A stretch of DNA of 64,000 nucleotides, taken from assembly GCA_010093705.1 (NCBI GenBank), contig MU006089.1:686904-750903 (forward strand), in the 5' to 3' direction. The notes under the pieces are model-generated. The model made no database searches. It had not been told where the DNA came from and saw nothing but the letters and a program-made list of their open reading frames with translations. This document shows positions 38,501-50,907 of this stretch, one piece after another. The stretch comes from Patellaria atrata CBS 101060 (lineage: Eukaryota; Ascomycota; Dothideomycetes; Patellariales; Patellariaceae). The number at the start of each line of letters is the position of its first letter. The stretch's first letter is position 1. A program made the translations under genes and the position numbers.

Positions 38501-38862
38501 TCGCCCGTCTGGGGTTCCCTGTAATGGCGCTCTCCGCATGTTTCGGGGGTCCTATGTTGAATATCTTGCTAGGTATTGGGCTCAGTGGGAGTTATTTGAC
38601 GATCAAGGGAGCTAGGAAGAAACATGAACACCATCCGAGCCGCCCGATTAAGTTCAAACCCTATCATATCGATGTGAGCAGTACGTTGATGATCAGTGGG
38701 GTTACGCTGTTAGTGACACTGGTGGGATTGCTCGTGTTGGTGCCGATGAGGAAGTGGAAGATGGATCGTGTGGTGGCGGGTGCCGCAATTGGGCTGTGGA
38801 TATTGAGCACGGTGGGCAATGTAGTGGTAGAGGTAGTGGGTTGGGGTGAAAAGTGGAGTTAG
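35579..38862 (+). CDS. Na+/Ca2+ exchanger-type membrane transporter (CaCA superfamily)
   Basis: Two exons, 35579-35785 and 35845-38862, joined by a 59-nt intron (GTACAA donor, CTAG acceptor), give 1,074 residues. An N-terminal signal anchor or first span (AFYLSILITLGLATIVFIV) is followed by a Cys-containing loop (CRLVHDAKDKCAFVRANC). The first exchanger repeat carries GNGSPDVFSTFAAMSTNSGS and the second carries GNSLGDLVADITVARLGFP then GGPMLNILLGIG. These are the alpha-1 and alpha-2 repeats that form the cation site. About 500 residues of Ser/Pro-rich loop separate the halves. The pattern fits the fungal group related to yeast YDL206W and to animal NCLX. Likely role: exchange of Ca2+ for Na+ or H+ at an internal membrane. 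Which membrane and which ions are not visible. The end of the second half is GC-richer than the loop. Confidence 0.9.
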
Positions 38863-39927
38863 GGGTTGTATAGGTCCCCGGAGATGTACAACTACTGGCT
38901 ATGTTTGTGGATTCTGCTTATATGGGCGTTTGAGGGTAGAACGTACATATGTACTTTCGCGTGGGGAGTTTCTTTCAAATTTGGATACCCAGAGAGTGAG
39001 GTCTGGATTCGGGGAAGTGTACAGAGCAGTATCATCAATCGTAGACGTTTTTTTCGTTCGATATTTACATGCCGGGGCCTTGTCCTTCGAGCTGTACCCG
39101 ACTAGGACGAAATCAAATCTCGAGTCGACAAACTCTAGACTTACCCAGGTCTAGGATGTTTTCAATACACGCCGTTAGAGGAAAAGGTTGGAACAGCAGT
39201 ACGATCTCTCCTCAACCCCTATATCCAGAGTAACTCAAGTAAGGTCTGAATACTCAGTACCGTGTGACCAATCCATATTGAACCCCTATCCGCCCACATT
39301 CCGCCTCCATACACCCTCGACAAAGTTCATGTATGTCGAGGGCCCTCCGGTACAGTACGACGCAAGACCCAGCTGAAAAGTATTTATCCAAAAGCCCGAA
39401 GTGGCTCGGGCTAGACTAAGCATAGATGCCAAGGTATACAAGGTAGTAATTTACATCTTTCCAGTATGAATTCTACTGTATTCTACTCTGGCCCTCTGGT
39501 CGGAGTCCGGTGATTGGCGCGCTGAACGCTTCTTGTACGGATGCTGGCGTACCGAAAATTTCGAGCAATTTCCGACTTTCTTAGAATCCACGGTTAGGTA
39601 GCTTGTACGAATTTGCGTCAAGTTGTACATTTACACTGTTTATATGCTGCAGCCGGAGGGGCCCTTTAAAATAAATGTGCTGTACTCTAGACTGCCGCAA
39701 CAGGGGGAGGAGGACGAGGTGCTTCTACCTCGGCCAAGGTGTACAGCAATTTCTGCGAATCAGAGCTCCTATCCGAGTAAAGATAATATTTGCACAGCCC
39801 AAGGACCCCGTGTTCGTGGCTTGCAAACTAAAGACTCTGGTGAGGCAGTTTCATGCTGCTCCGAGGTTGAACATAGATTATGTCTTCTTCAGTGCAAAGG
39901 GAGGTTTGTACTGACCTACCATCTTCC
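38863..39927. other. Convergent intergenic region, no gene recognised
   Basis: About 1.06 kb between the 3' ends of the exchanger gene and the HAD hydrolase gene. GTAC-containing words are frequent (for example near 39350 and 39615). The short open frames present do not look like proteins. Confidence 0.45.
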
Positions 39928-40968
39928 TCAGGAGTCCGTCACCCTCAGCAAAAGCTGATATATCTCTCCAAAGTCTCTCGCAAACCACACAATCCGCCCA
40001 TTAGGTCCTCTAGGGTTACCACTCATATCCCTTAACCGGGCAATGGGCGCAGTCGCTACACCGATCCTCTCAAGCGTAGAACTAAACTCTTTCTGCCCAT
40101 TCCCCATCGCATCATCCCGGATACAGACCCCAATATCCGCTCTTAAGAGACACTCCAAGTCCGTAGCGCTGTCCCCCACATACACAAGTACATCCCCCGT
40201 TTCCAGGCCCTCCGAAACCATCGCAACCAATTTATCCCCACTCGTCCTTATTCCCCTCTGACCCCCTTGATTCAACAATCCAGTGGAACCATCTACACCC
40301 TCCAGTCCTTCAAGCTCATTAGCACGAATCTCAATCCTCTCCACCATCTCCCTCAACCTCGCCCTATCCTCATCTCTCAAGCCGTGCTCCTGCTCCACAG
40401 CCGAGTAAAGCGTCTTTCGGATGAAAGTGACGCTCCAATTTACGCTCAGGATAGCTATCCTTACACTCTTCCTTCTTCGGTACAACCCCACCAACATCTC
40501 CTGCCACCCCTCTCTCAATCTCACCTCCCCCGACGCTATCGCATCTCCCGCCGCGCGCTTGATATCCGCAGAAGTGACGCCCGCTAAAAGCTTCTGCTGC
40601 TCAACTCGCTCGACACTACGATGCTCCACTGATTCAAGAGATGCAAACCACGCTATTTCCTGCTCTATAGTTCTACGATCTTCGGGAGTAGGACGGTAAG
40701 ACGCGGCATGGGCGGCGAAATCGGAGGTGTATGCCGAGACGATCGAGGTCCAGGGATCTTCTGAGGGATTAATGTGTTTCCGGGATCCGAGGCGGCCGAG
40801 GATGTGGAGGGTATCGCGAGTGGTGAGGGTGCCATCGAAGTCGAGGATGAGGTGGAGAGTGCGGGAGGAGGGAACGGTGTGGGAAGTCATTCGTGGTTTG
40901 AGGGTTGTAAATGGATGGAATGCTCGTGAGGTTTGAAAGATTTGCGCTCTGAGGATATGGCGTAGCAT
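39928..40968 (-). CDS. HAD-superfamily hydrolase (phosphatase-like), possibly mitochondrial
   Basis: One uninterrupted exon of 346 residues. The nucleophile motif LDFDGTLTTRDTL lies at about residues 42-54, motif II is in ILSVNWS, a conserved Lys lies in SGDKLVAM, and the acidic motif is DVLVYVGDSATDLECLLRAD. These are the four hallmarks of HAD phosphatases. The first 35 residues are rich in Arg, Ser and Leu with no acidic residue (MLRHILRAQIFQTSRAF), as in a mitochondrial presequence. A second Met at residue 27 would give a cytosolic form. Related fungal proteins are poorly characterised; yeast Cto1 (YCR015C) is a possible relative, but I am not sure of it. The substrate is unknown. Confidence 0.85.
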   Translation of the reverse strand: MLRHILRAQIFQTSRAFHPFTTLKPRMTSHTVPSSRTLHLILDFDGTLTTRDTLHILGRLGSRKHINPSEDPWTSIVSAYTSDFAAHAASYRPTPEDRRTIEQEIAWFASLESVEHRSVERVEQQKLLAGVTSADIKRAAGDAIASGEVRLREGWQEMLVGLYRRRKSVRIAILSVNWSVTFIRKTLYSAVEQEHGLRDEDRARLREMVERIEIRANELEGLEGVDGSTGLLNQGGQRGIRTSGDKLVAMVSEGLETGDVLVYVGDSATDLECLLRADIGVCIRDDAMGNGQKEFSSTLERIGVATAPIARLRDMSGNPRGPNGRIVWFARDFGEIYQLLLRVTDS

Positions 40969-41352
40969 ATGGAAATAATATTGAGCATACCATTCAATAC
41001 GAAAAGAGATGAGGTCGTGACGTAGCGGTTCTAGTTGAACCTTGGCAGGGTCCGTCTTTCTTTTAGCTCAAAGATTATTCAGACGTCGATTCTCATCTCG
41101 CACCTTTCCAGCTGTCCTTACAATTACTTTTACTACGTAGAGGTACCCATGTTACATGATTAAGAGTGGTTATGGAGCCTGAAATTGGATGTCGCGTTGT
41201 AAGACAATACAATGAACAGAACAAGCAATGATCGGAACATCCTTGTTCCCAAATGCCCTCACTTTGCGCTCTCACTACATCTAATATCTTTATCCTTGCG
41301 TCGTAATTCATAATGCATCGGAGTTATCATTATCATGTTTTCTGCATCATTC
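40969..41352. other. Intergenic region between HAD hydrolase and methyltransferase genes
   Basis: 384 bases forming the 5' flank of the HAD gene and the 3' flank of the methyltransferase gene. Nothing recognisable. Confidence 0.5.
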
Positions 41353-42989
41353 TTATGTGGCTGTCAATGCCTTCTGTGCCCATACCACATGACTTATGAC
41401 GCAATCAGTGTCAGTATAGGCGTTCGCGAAGTAAAAAAGAATAGCTCTTCTACTTACTAGTTGTGTTGCGCTTGGAACCTAGGGTTCTTCAGGTCCTTTC
41501 GAACATTTGCTAGGAGGACCTGGACCTCTTCCGGTTTCCAGTTTAAAGCTGTAGTGAGAACACGGAGAGAGATTGCTTCTAGACCATCGAGGAATTGGTA
41601 GAGATCGAACATCCCGATCTCTTTCTGTACAGTCGGTCAACACTTAAGTCGATATATATGAAAGAAAGCGCTCACGTACCTTTTTCGGATCTTTCGGCCA
41701 CCGTCCCACAGGGATGGGTATAAGCTCATGATGGACATTTATGAACCCGGCGTCTCTAACCCACTGTTCCAACTTTGGTCCTGGTTCTGCAACGAGGCCG
41801 AATTTGGTGATCCCTTCGATGACCTTTTCTGTCCATACGTCTGATGGACATCCCCGGTAGAATTCTCCATTGGTGGTATAAAACCTCATGTCGAAGTCTT
41901 GGAATTCGACCCATCCACCTGGTTTTGTAAATCTGTGTAAAAAAATCTCGATTAACAGTTGTAATACAGGATGCAGAGATTTCTTACTTGTAAGCTTGTT
42001 CCATAAGTCCTGGCCAATCCTTTAAGGAGCCGGCCAAGTAGCGGGCATGGATGAGATCGAACTTGGAGCTGTATACCCATTCCTTCTCCATGTCGTCTAC
42101 CTCAAATTTGACGTTAGGAGGGACCCTATGAGATGTAAGCCTTGATTCTGGACTAGCATATGAGGATATTCTTACAAGGTAGGTTGAATTGGGCTGAGAT
42201 CGTTCCCAAGAATCTGTACGTTATTCCATTAGCGGACGAAGTGACAAAGAAATGCTAACGAACCTCAGCTGACGGGTATAGGTCCCCCATATCCATTGCC
42301 CAGATACCTTTATGTATCATGAGTATTGAGAGCAGTAGGTTAGACACGAAACGTTACCTGTCCCCGTTCCGAGGTCGAGAATACGTTGTGGATTATCTCC
42401 TATTGGTGCTAGGTGCAACTTGTCACCGATTGCAAGCGTCAGGAGATGATGGAAAAGGTCAAGGCGATCCATCTCATCCTAAATTCATTTGTCAAATTCG
42501 GGACTTATTCGATTAGCAAGAGCTACGTACCTCATCATTTGGAAGGAAGTATGCTATAGTTCTACATGTCAGCGAGGATCAAGTCACATATGTGAGACAG
42601 GATACGTGCATCCGTCTTTGAAAGCATGATATCGACGTCCATTCTCGTATTTGTAGTTCATGATACTCGATTTGATCGAGGTTGTCCAGCTTTGACTATA
42701 GTAACACAGGGAAATCAGCACCAAAAAGCCACGATGCGGCACGGTTACAGGTCACCCTTCGTAAACTCCTACAACGTTGGACTAGAATATAGCGCACCTG
42801 TCATCACCGAAAGCAGAATCGGCATCTGACCCGATCTATTACAAGTCAGTCAACGTGTATGGTAAGCAGGGACGAGATCAAAGATCTTACTTCTTCAGCC
42901 TCGATCGGCACATGTGCCGGTCCAGTGTTGGCAGGAGTAGCAGCAGCGTCTTCGGTTATGGATGATGTTGGATTCGGTTCGCTCATCAT
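41353..42989 (-). CDS. SAM-dependent methyltransferase, LaeA-like (TAM domain) family
   Basis: Eleven exons: 42891-42989, 42798-42835, 42606-42695, 42531-42561, 42358-42478, 42264-42307, 42176-42213, 41988-42125, 41680-41932, 41458-41624 and 41353-41392, giving 352 residues. The spliced protein shows the family's N-terminal block (SWTTSIKSSIMNYKYENGRR), then YFLPNDEDEMDRLDLFHHLL, SAM motif I (ILDLGTGTGIWAMDMG), GNDLSPIQP, FEVDDMEKEW, FDLIHARYLAGSLKDWP, KPGGWVEFQDFD and a C-terminal YHVVWAQK. This matches the large fungal group that includes the secondary-metabolism regulator LaeA and many cluster-borne methyltransferases; the actual substrate is unknown. Ten introns in a 1.06-kb coding sequence is dense, and several exons are only 31-44 bases. 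A second Met directly follows the first. It is divergently paired with a P450 gene, which hints at a shared pathway. Confidence 0.88.
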
Positions 42990-44072
42990 TAGACTCCTCG
43001 GTTAAACTGGACTTCAGTATAAGTTTAGGAGGTTAGAATGCGAACCTTAGATGTTAAATTATGAAAGGAGGATATTCTGGATATAAGAAGTCCAGATGGA
43101 AGCGGGAAATATTCATGTAGTACAGAACGTGACCACCTCATGCTGGATCTACGCAGGAAAGAAGTAGTGACCGCCCATTGTGGGAAGGATCCAATGGCCA
43201 TAGAGCAACTGTGAACAACGAACAACCTAAATAAACATGGTGGCTCAATCTGGGCAGCTCGTAGTTAGTGCTTCGATTAATATTGGTAAAATTGGTATCA
43301 TTTCATTTAGAGGTAAATTTTTTTGTTATAGAAGTCGAGTTATGCTTTTCTATCAATCTCGTCTTAGTTCCAGCAAAGACCATTTCTAGGCCACACCAAA
43401 TATAGATATTACGTACGATAGTTTATGAAATGTCCACGGCACAGTTCTCGATCTCTTTCGGAAAACCATGGAGTCCTTGACAGCGGCAAATTCATCTTTT
43501 GTGTGGTCAACGTGGTTGAACATGGATTGTCAGACAAGGGATTTCTGTTAAACTGTAAGTATGCGGCACCGTTGCAGGCGGGGTTAGAGTGAATCGGGCC
43601 AAGATGCTCGTTAGGGAGAGAGAACTTCAACCGGCGACTGACGCAGAGTTGCAAACAAATGGCAAATCAAGAACGAACTCAGCCCCTTCAAAAGAAGGCA
43701 AAAATGAATTCATGCGCTTGGATTGAGGCCCTTTCTGCGGACGGGTGTGCGGTCTAGCGATTCTGCACATGGCTGCAAGATATTCGTCAAAGTCACCAAT
43801 TGGAACTTCACTTGTCTTGCTCCGGCCGCCTCAAGATGCAGTAAGGTAGATCTAGTGTCGTGATGTTCAGGCGGAGAGTGACGGAAGATGGTGACAGACA
43901 ACCTTAAGTCGCTCGATTTCCTTCTTTATCAGTCATGTGCGAGACGTGAATATCACTATCTTGAAACAATTTGGGGCGTCTGCGTCGACCTTACTGTTTT
44001 ACTCCTGTACTCCGTATAATCCTACGCATCAAAATTCTTCGCCAAAACGTCTAGTGGAGAAGTGTAACAGCA
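42990..44072. promoter_or_regulatory. Divergent promoter between methyltransferase and P450 genes
   Basis: A 1,083-base region with the two start codons facing outward, so both promoters lie here and co-regulation is possible. It is AT-rich around 43280-43340. I found no clear dyad site for a Zn2Cys6 regulator by eye and no gene. Confidence 0.5.
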
Positions 44073-45858
44073 ATGGCGATACAGCTCTCACCAACCACCA
44101 TATGTGGACTACTCTTCTTGGGATCATTTGTAATGAGATGCATATACCGCCTCTTCTTCCATCCATTGGCGAAATTTCCTGGACCGAAGCTCGCGGCGCT
44201 AAGCGTTTGGTACGAAGGCTATTACGACGTCGTCGGGAAGGGCAAATATATATTTCATGTTAAGAAGTTGCACGAGATCTATGGTATGTAAATAACTCGC
44301 AGATAAGGCCCGCTCCTCCACCGTTCATGTTACTCGTCTGCAATATCAAAAGAAAAGGTTCGATTGGTTCCCGCATGTCGACCATGCGGCGTAACCGGGA
44401 CGGTCAAGTAGCACAGAAAGAGCTGACCAAGGTACGAAACAGGTCCGATCGTTCGCATAGGGCCTAATGAGCTTCATATCCTGGACCACGAGTATTATGA
44501 CCGGCTGTACAACCAGACGAACCGGCTTGACAAGTATGACTACTTCTACAGTATGCTGGGTAACCCAACTGCCTTATTTGGAACCATCCGAGCGGACGTA
44601 CATCGTCTTCGAAAGGCCAGCTTAAGCCCGTTCTTCTCGCCACAGAATATTGCCCGCTTTCATTCGGAGCATCAAGCCATCGTCGATCGGCTAACTACCC
44701 GCATGGAAGCATGTGCAACGAAAAACGAGCCTGTTCCCCTGTTCTTTGCTTATCGATGTATGAGTGTAGATATCATCACAGAGTTCATATTTGGTGAAGG
44801 TCTCAATCTCCTTGAACGAGAAGATTGGGGACGCAACTTCTACACAGCATGGCGAAGTCTATGGGACCTTTCGCCTCTTATCAGGCAGTTTCCTCCATTG
44901 CTAACTATCTCCATGGCAATGCCTCGCTGGTTCACAGCGCTCACTAATCCTCTTGCACTGAATGTAGTCGATATGTTCAAATACATAGATGATCAGACCG
45001 AAAAGGCGCTCAGATCGAGCCCGGAGAAGATCAAGCAGAAGGGGAGGCCTGTCGCCGTGTATGATGTCGCACAATCGGACAACTTACCATCCCAAGAGAA
45101 GACGTTCGAACGTCTTGCTGTAGAAGCAAATGGACTCGTTGCTGCAGGCTTCGAAACAACCGCGGCCACTCTTTCCACAGCAACTTATTTCGTCCTAGCG
45201 AACCCTCAAGTCCACGCCAAGTTAGTGGAAGAACTGCAGGAGCGTATTCCCGACCTCAATGAGATACCCCTCTACTCTACCCTTGAGAAATTTCCATACT
45301 TATGGGCAGTGGTTAAAGAGAGTCTACGGTAGGCTATCCGCACCAGGTTTAAGTACATAAAAACTAACAAAACGCCCAGTATCTCCATTGGCGCCATATC
45401 CCGTCTCCCACGCGTAAACCCCAAAGAGCCCATGCGCTACAAAGACTGGATCATCCCTCCAAACGTAAGTCCCCCATCCCCCATCTCGCACATTCTCTAA
45501 ATCAACGCACCAGACCGCCGTCGGCATGTCTGCCCTCTTCATCGAAATGGACCCGATCATCTTTCCCTCCCCCGACCGCTTCATCCCCGAACGCTGGCTC
45601 GAACCGGGCGCCAAAGCCCGGCTAGAACCCTGGCTCCTCACCTTCGGCAAAGGCACCCGCTCCTGCATCGGCACTAACCTCGCCTACGCCGAGATGTATA
45701 CCACGATCGCGACCGTGTTTCGTAGGTTTCCGAGCATGCAGTTGTTCGATACCACGTGGGAGGATATGGAGCCGGCGCATGATTACTTTGCGGGAATGGT
45801 GAGGTTTGATAGGAGGAGTGGAAGGTGTGGGGTTAGTGTTAGAGTTGGGGGGAAGTAG
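44073..45858 (+). CDS. Cytochrome P450 monooxygenase
   Basis: Four exons: 44073-44283, 44443-45328, 45380-45464 and 45514-45858, giving 508 residues, the usual length. An N-terminal membrane anchor ([20 protein letters not shown]) leads to the proline hinge [13 protein letters not shown]. The oxygen-activation helix reads [11 protein letters not shown], the K helix has the ExxR motif in KESLR, the meander carries FIPERWLEP, and the heme-binding loop is [12 protein letters not shown] with Cys as the iron ligand. All essential motifs are intact, so it should be an active enzyme of the endoplasmic reticulum. The sequence resembles the large fungal group that includes trichothecene-type oxygenases, but family and substrate cannot be assigned by eye. 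The first intron is 159 nt, longer than the other two. It is divergently paired with the LaeA-like methyltransferase. Confidence 0.94.
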
Positions 45859-46619
45859 GGGGATGTGTGGAAATGTGGTTGGTAGGTGAGTTGATATTGT
45901 GGGATCTGGTAGTGTATTTCGGCGAAGGGTGATGCTCATGGAGGACTCCTTGACTTATCTGAAATATGATGAAAGATGTACGGTATAAGCGTTTACTGTC
46001 GGTATTTTATCATTCTTGATCCTTTACCATACATCAGGATGGACTTTTCTGTGTATTGTTTCATGGCAGCGTATGAATGTCCTCTTTCCTCCTCCCGGGC
46101 CGTAATCGGCATACCTCAGTCGTACTGTACGGTTGAGCCTGGATACACTCGGAATTGCCAAATCAGCTCCTTCGAAATATTACTGGCCCTTACGCTCAAC
46201 TCGAGACTCGCATAATCAGAAGTAGACTATAAGGTATCTTTGCTTCTAGCTGATTAGACTTCTGCTGTACAGCCACTACCACCATATATCAATCTATAAT
46301 TACCCTCGGTTCGGTCAATCCCATGTACAATGAATAGAGAGCACCCGTACATTCTAGGACTCCTATATCAAAGAGTCTAAAATATAGCAAGCGGGTCTAC
46401 AACACGCCCAGATCATGATTGACAGAGTACAGTTCAATTGAGAACTTGTCGTACATTCTCCTTCGTATCCCAAAACCTGTCTACTACTCAGACCAAAAAC
46501 AAATACAAAGTCAGGAATAGGACTTCAAGCAACTCCTAAAAGGTGGAAGCAATCCACAAAGAACCAATTCAAATACACGGAGCCAAATATTCCAAGCCTC
46601 CCAACCCATCTCCTAGGAC
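45859..46619. other. Convergent intergenic region between P450 and PEX1
   Basis: 761 bases holding both 3' UTRs. No gene or structured element recognised. Several GTACAG/GTACGG words occur. Confidence 0.5.
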
Positions 46620-49600
46620 CTACATCAAACTACTTCTCCCCCCGATCTCATTTCCGCCCTGCCCGTTCGGCATCTCCCCATTCCTCCCAACCACGAACTC
46701 CCTATAGATCGCCGCCAGCCTCCTCCTCTCCTCGGGACTGATACTACTCCTCGTAGTTCTCAGCGAACTAACTATATGCTTCCACTCAATAGTCGGCTCC
46801 TTTCCAGCCGTAGAATCCCTCCCCTTATCAATCTCAACACTCGAATTCGAAACCAGCTGATTCTGCAACGCCTTCTGCCTCCGCCGCGCGGCATTAATAG
46901 CGCTGATTTTCGCCGCGATGGCCGCGCGCTCCGTGAGTGCCGCGGAAGGAGTCGCCTTCGCGTTTCCGGAGTTGGTGTCCGCGGCGTTGTCACCGAAGCG
47001 GAAGTACGAGAACTCGGGTAGGCCTTTAGAACTGGGCCCAGGCCCATGGCCGTTGATCTTGCTCTTCTTGTTCTTGCTTTGGGTGGAGTTCGCGCTCAGT
47101 TCTTCGGCGTCCAGAACGTCGTGGATGGCTTCGAGTTGGGCGTTGTACATCACAGCTTGGAGGTCGGCGCCGGAGTAACCCTCTGTCCGCCGGGCGATTT
47201 CCCACAAGTTGTCACCAGAGGACTCGTCGGTATCTAGGACGGAGTCATCGAGGTTTAAGTTTCGCGTAACGGCTTTCAGAATATCGACTCTCTCCCCGAG
47301 GTCTGGCATATCGCAGATGAGACTCTTGTCAAGCCGTCCAGGACGTAGTAACGCAGGGTCAATGAGATCAGGTCTGCTCGTGGCAGCAAGTACATACACT
47401 CCACTTAAGCCCTCTGCGCCATCCATCTGAGTGAGTAGCTGGTTGACGACGCGGTCTGTTACACCAGTAGAATCGTGCCCTCGCTTCGGCGCGATAGAGT
47501 CGAATTCATCGAAGAAAAGGACGCAGGGCCGGGCTGCTTCCGCTCTCTCGAAGAGATCACGAACCGACTTCTCTGAAGCTCCGATGTACTTATTCAATAT
47601 TTCTGGGCCTTTGACACTAATGAAGTTGAGGCCGCATTCGCCGGCTACCGCTGACGCGAGGAGGGTCTTGCCACACCCTGGATAACCGTAGAGCAATAGC
47701 CCTGAGCGAAGCCGCAACGAACACTGAGCGAAGATGGGTGCGTAAGTTGTCGGATATTGAAGCGTTTCAAGCAGTATCTGACGTGTAGAGTGTAAACCAC
47801 CAATAGAGTCCCACCTAGTAGTGGATGACTGTAGTGTTACGTTTCGTAGTGAGGCTGGGGTAAAGCCCTTGATCGCAGCGGCGAAGTCGTCCTTTCTAAG
47901 ATAGATTGTACCGCTTTGGGGATGTTGAGAGGAAACCGAGCGGATGAGAGCTTCATTTCGAGCCCGAGAGACCAAGAGCACAAGATCACCGGGCATATAG
48001 CCGTCTGTCTGACCGGCGAGATCGAGGAAATCAATGGATTTATCGATGATGAATCCATCTTGGGATATAGTTCTCCGGTGACCATGTCCATGACCAGATG
48101 TACTAGGTCTGCTAGATGAGCTTGTCCCATCCATCCATGCAGTTCCCTCTCCATTCTGTTTTCCTAATGAGGTATTATTCATCTTACCATCACCGTCTAG
48201 TAAGGTTTTGTCAGAGTCCACTAGCATTTCAAGTACCCTGCGTCTACCCTCTTTATTTGGTGCCTTCAAGCTTACGATTTCCCTAACGATATGGCCACCG
48301 ATGAGAACGTTATTTACTGCCTCCTTGGCTTGCGCTGTTACAAGTAGCACAACCCCGGACTCCAGGTAGCAGTATTGTCTTATAACCGCACTCATGCACT
48401 CGCTAATGTGTCTACTGCGGCCGTTCTCCCCGCCAACTTGCAGTTCAGTCTCTACTGGACAGAGTCTATCAACATCATCAAGAACGATTAACGATCGTCC
48501 ACCTTGTCGTGCGCCCCATGACGCTGCAGAAAAAAGACGGTTTAAGGTATCTTTGACGGTGGATACTCGAGTTTCATCTGTGACGAGGCTTCGACAAGGG
48601 AAGTAGATGGTATGAAACAGATGCTCATTTTGCAGCCGATGGGCCAAAAGATGAGTGAGAGATGTTTTCCCCGAACCAAGTCCACCGGTGAGTAGCACAG
48701 ACGAAGAATGGGAGAGATGAGATAGTAACTGTTCGATCAGAGTATCGATCCCAGCCATAACTGGACTCGATTTAGGTATGGTCTCGCCAACAGACGAGCT
48801 TTTGAAATGACTTGTCGGCTTTGTTATTTCTGATTGGAGTTCAATAGGTAAAGTCCGTTCAGATCCAAGGATCCATAGAAGAGGGGACTTTTTGCTCTCC
48901 CCGAGGAGGGGTGGTGCTGGGTCGAATTTGATCACCCCTCCTGGCCATTCCATTCCAGGTTGACCTGCTGGCGGCAGTACCATCCCATGGGTTAAAGGCC
49001 CGTCTAATAGACCGTTCCCGTCGGGAGTCTTGCCAAAAATCTTCTGGACTAGTCGTGCACCTTCTTCCCGCTCTTGTTTGGACTCGCCACCAAATTTTAT
49101 AGCTCCACTGCCCTGGGGACTTGCGGTTGAAAACGGTAGTACCTGGAGGATTTTAATGGGGACATCTTTTGAGGTAATACCGCTATTGGTCTGTGACTTG
49201 AAGAGTGACTTGTAAGTTTGAGGCGGAGCGACTTCGACCCTTACTAGACCTCCAACCATACCCTCGGAACCCAGAATATCGCACAATACGGAAGACAGTG
49301 CAATATGTTTAGCGTCAGGAGCATATTCCCATAATCCGACCCGAGCAACAACTTTACTAGCTGGCTTTTCGACATCCGGTTCTTTCTGAGGATCAACAGG
49401 TTCTTGGATACCCACTGGAGTGACGATAGACACACTAACCCATGTTGCGCCCTTTAATTCTTTCGAAGAGAGCAAGTCTGGATCAACCCATACTTTGAGA
49501 CCTTCATCGTCCATGCCTTCCGCATCTTCGAACAAGTCACCCCCTAGGCCACGGTCTATCCCACGGAGGTAGAGTGGGCCTCTGTTAGACGACTCATCTC

Positions 49601-50568
49601 GTGTGCTCCGTCGTCGGACAGTACTTGCACCACTCTTGCCACCAGCGCTCCTGCGACTAGTACTAGCAACACTACGATTCTCACGGTTGGATAATCTTTC
49701 TGAGCTCTGTCGGGTTTTGGGTGCGACTATAACCTCTGCGTCAGGAGATATTTTGATGAAAGGGGAACTCGAAGCCGGAGCGGGTATCAATGATGTGACG
49801 GTGATATTAGCTGTCGACGTAGGAGAGAGATGCAGAGTTAGAGGATGAGGAACGTGCTTCTGAGTATCTGGTGAAGGAGAGTATGAAGGATTTGGTAAGG
49901 CGCGAACTTGGGACAAGAAATTGAGTTCGAGAAATTGTGCATGTAATTCAATCACTGTTACCATCAGTATCACGAGTATTAAAGCCAGACATTGACTTAC
50001 TCTCCCAATCCGCCGGTATCAATGGTTCGATGTTGATGGTATGCGCTTGAGGAGGGTCTAGATGCAGAAGTACACCCACCTACTAAAGCATATGAGCGGA
50101 GTGTTTGCGCAAACCTGATGATATCAATCATACTCTCTGGCCCTCTTCTATGCCTAACAATCGAGCGAAGGTCGCATCCATCTCAACTATAGATACGTCC
50201 TGATCTCTCCCAGCAGTCCCTCCTCTGATATTCAACCCATCTTTACCAACAACGCCAGCAACCTTCCGCTTGCTTTGTAGGCCAGTCCATCCCACGAAGA
50301 CTGATTTTGAGATCGGTGCTTCTCTCGAGCCGGAGCCGCTTGGAGGGCGTTGTTGACGGTAGTTTAGCTCAATGACTACATTTTGAGCTATCTAGAAGAG
50401 TGATTAGTAAAATTTCAATTGGTATGAGTATAGCTTTCTTACTGTATTCGCATTAAGAAGAACAGCTACCAGAGGTGCTGGCAAGTTAACAAGACAATTC
50501 TTGAGAGAATGCAGAAGTCCAATCTCCGCCTGAGCGATTTGACCGGTAGTCTTCTTATTAGAAGCCAT
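46620..50568 (-). CDS. PEX1: Peroxin-1, AAA+ ATPase of the peroxisomal export machinery
   Basis: Four exons: 50443-50568, 50134-50391, 50001-50079 and 46620-49954, giving 1,265 residues. The N terminus (QAEIGLLHSLKNCLVNLPAP, then VGVLLHLDPPQAHTINIEPL and DWEMIELHAQFLE) is the double-psi barrel of Pex1. The D1 module has GGLGSGKTSL as Walker A and SLIVLDDVDRL as Walker B. The better conserved D2 module has GYPGCGKTLLASAVAGECG, the Pex1-type FISVKGPEILNKYIGASEKS, Walker B VLFFDEFDS, and AATSRPDLIDPALLRPGRLD with both arginines. With Pex6 it forms the hexamer that pulls ubiquitinated Pex5 out of the peroxisomal membrane (family knowledge). The third exon ends in the first base of a Met codon (GAG A|TG ATT). 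D1 Walker B ends in DD rather than DE, usual for a weakly active D1 ring. Confidence 0.96.
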
Positions 50569-50907
50569 GATTCGGTCGTTGATGGAGATTTCAGGGAGCC
50601 ATTGTTCAGTCCATAGCTCGCTCTTGTATCGCAGACGCGCTCACTGGTTGTTACAGTTCGGCCTAAGTTCAAATGGACCTCGGCTTTCTAACGATACACG
50701 CTAGACAATATACGGTAATTGGCTATAGGAGTTTCCATTTCAAATTCAATTTATATATAATGTCACTTACCGAACTCATGAAAGTATTCAAATTTCGGGG
50801 ATTATTGACTGGAAACTATAGAGTGTCACCAGGTGAAAGATTGATCTCAGATTCATCCGTCCAAATCGATTAACTTTGTCACGAACTCCTTTGGGACATT
50901 ATGAAGA
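50569..50907. other. Intergenic region between PEX1 and the GMC oxidoreductase gene
   Basis: 339 bases forming the PEX1 promoter and the 3' flank of the GMC gene. Nothing else recognised. Confidence 0.5.
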
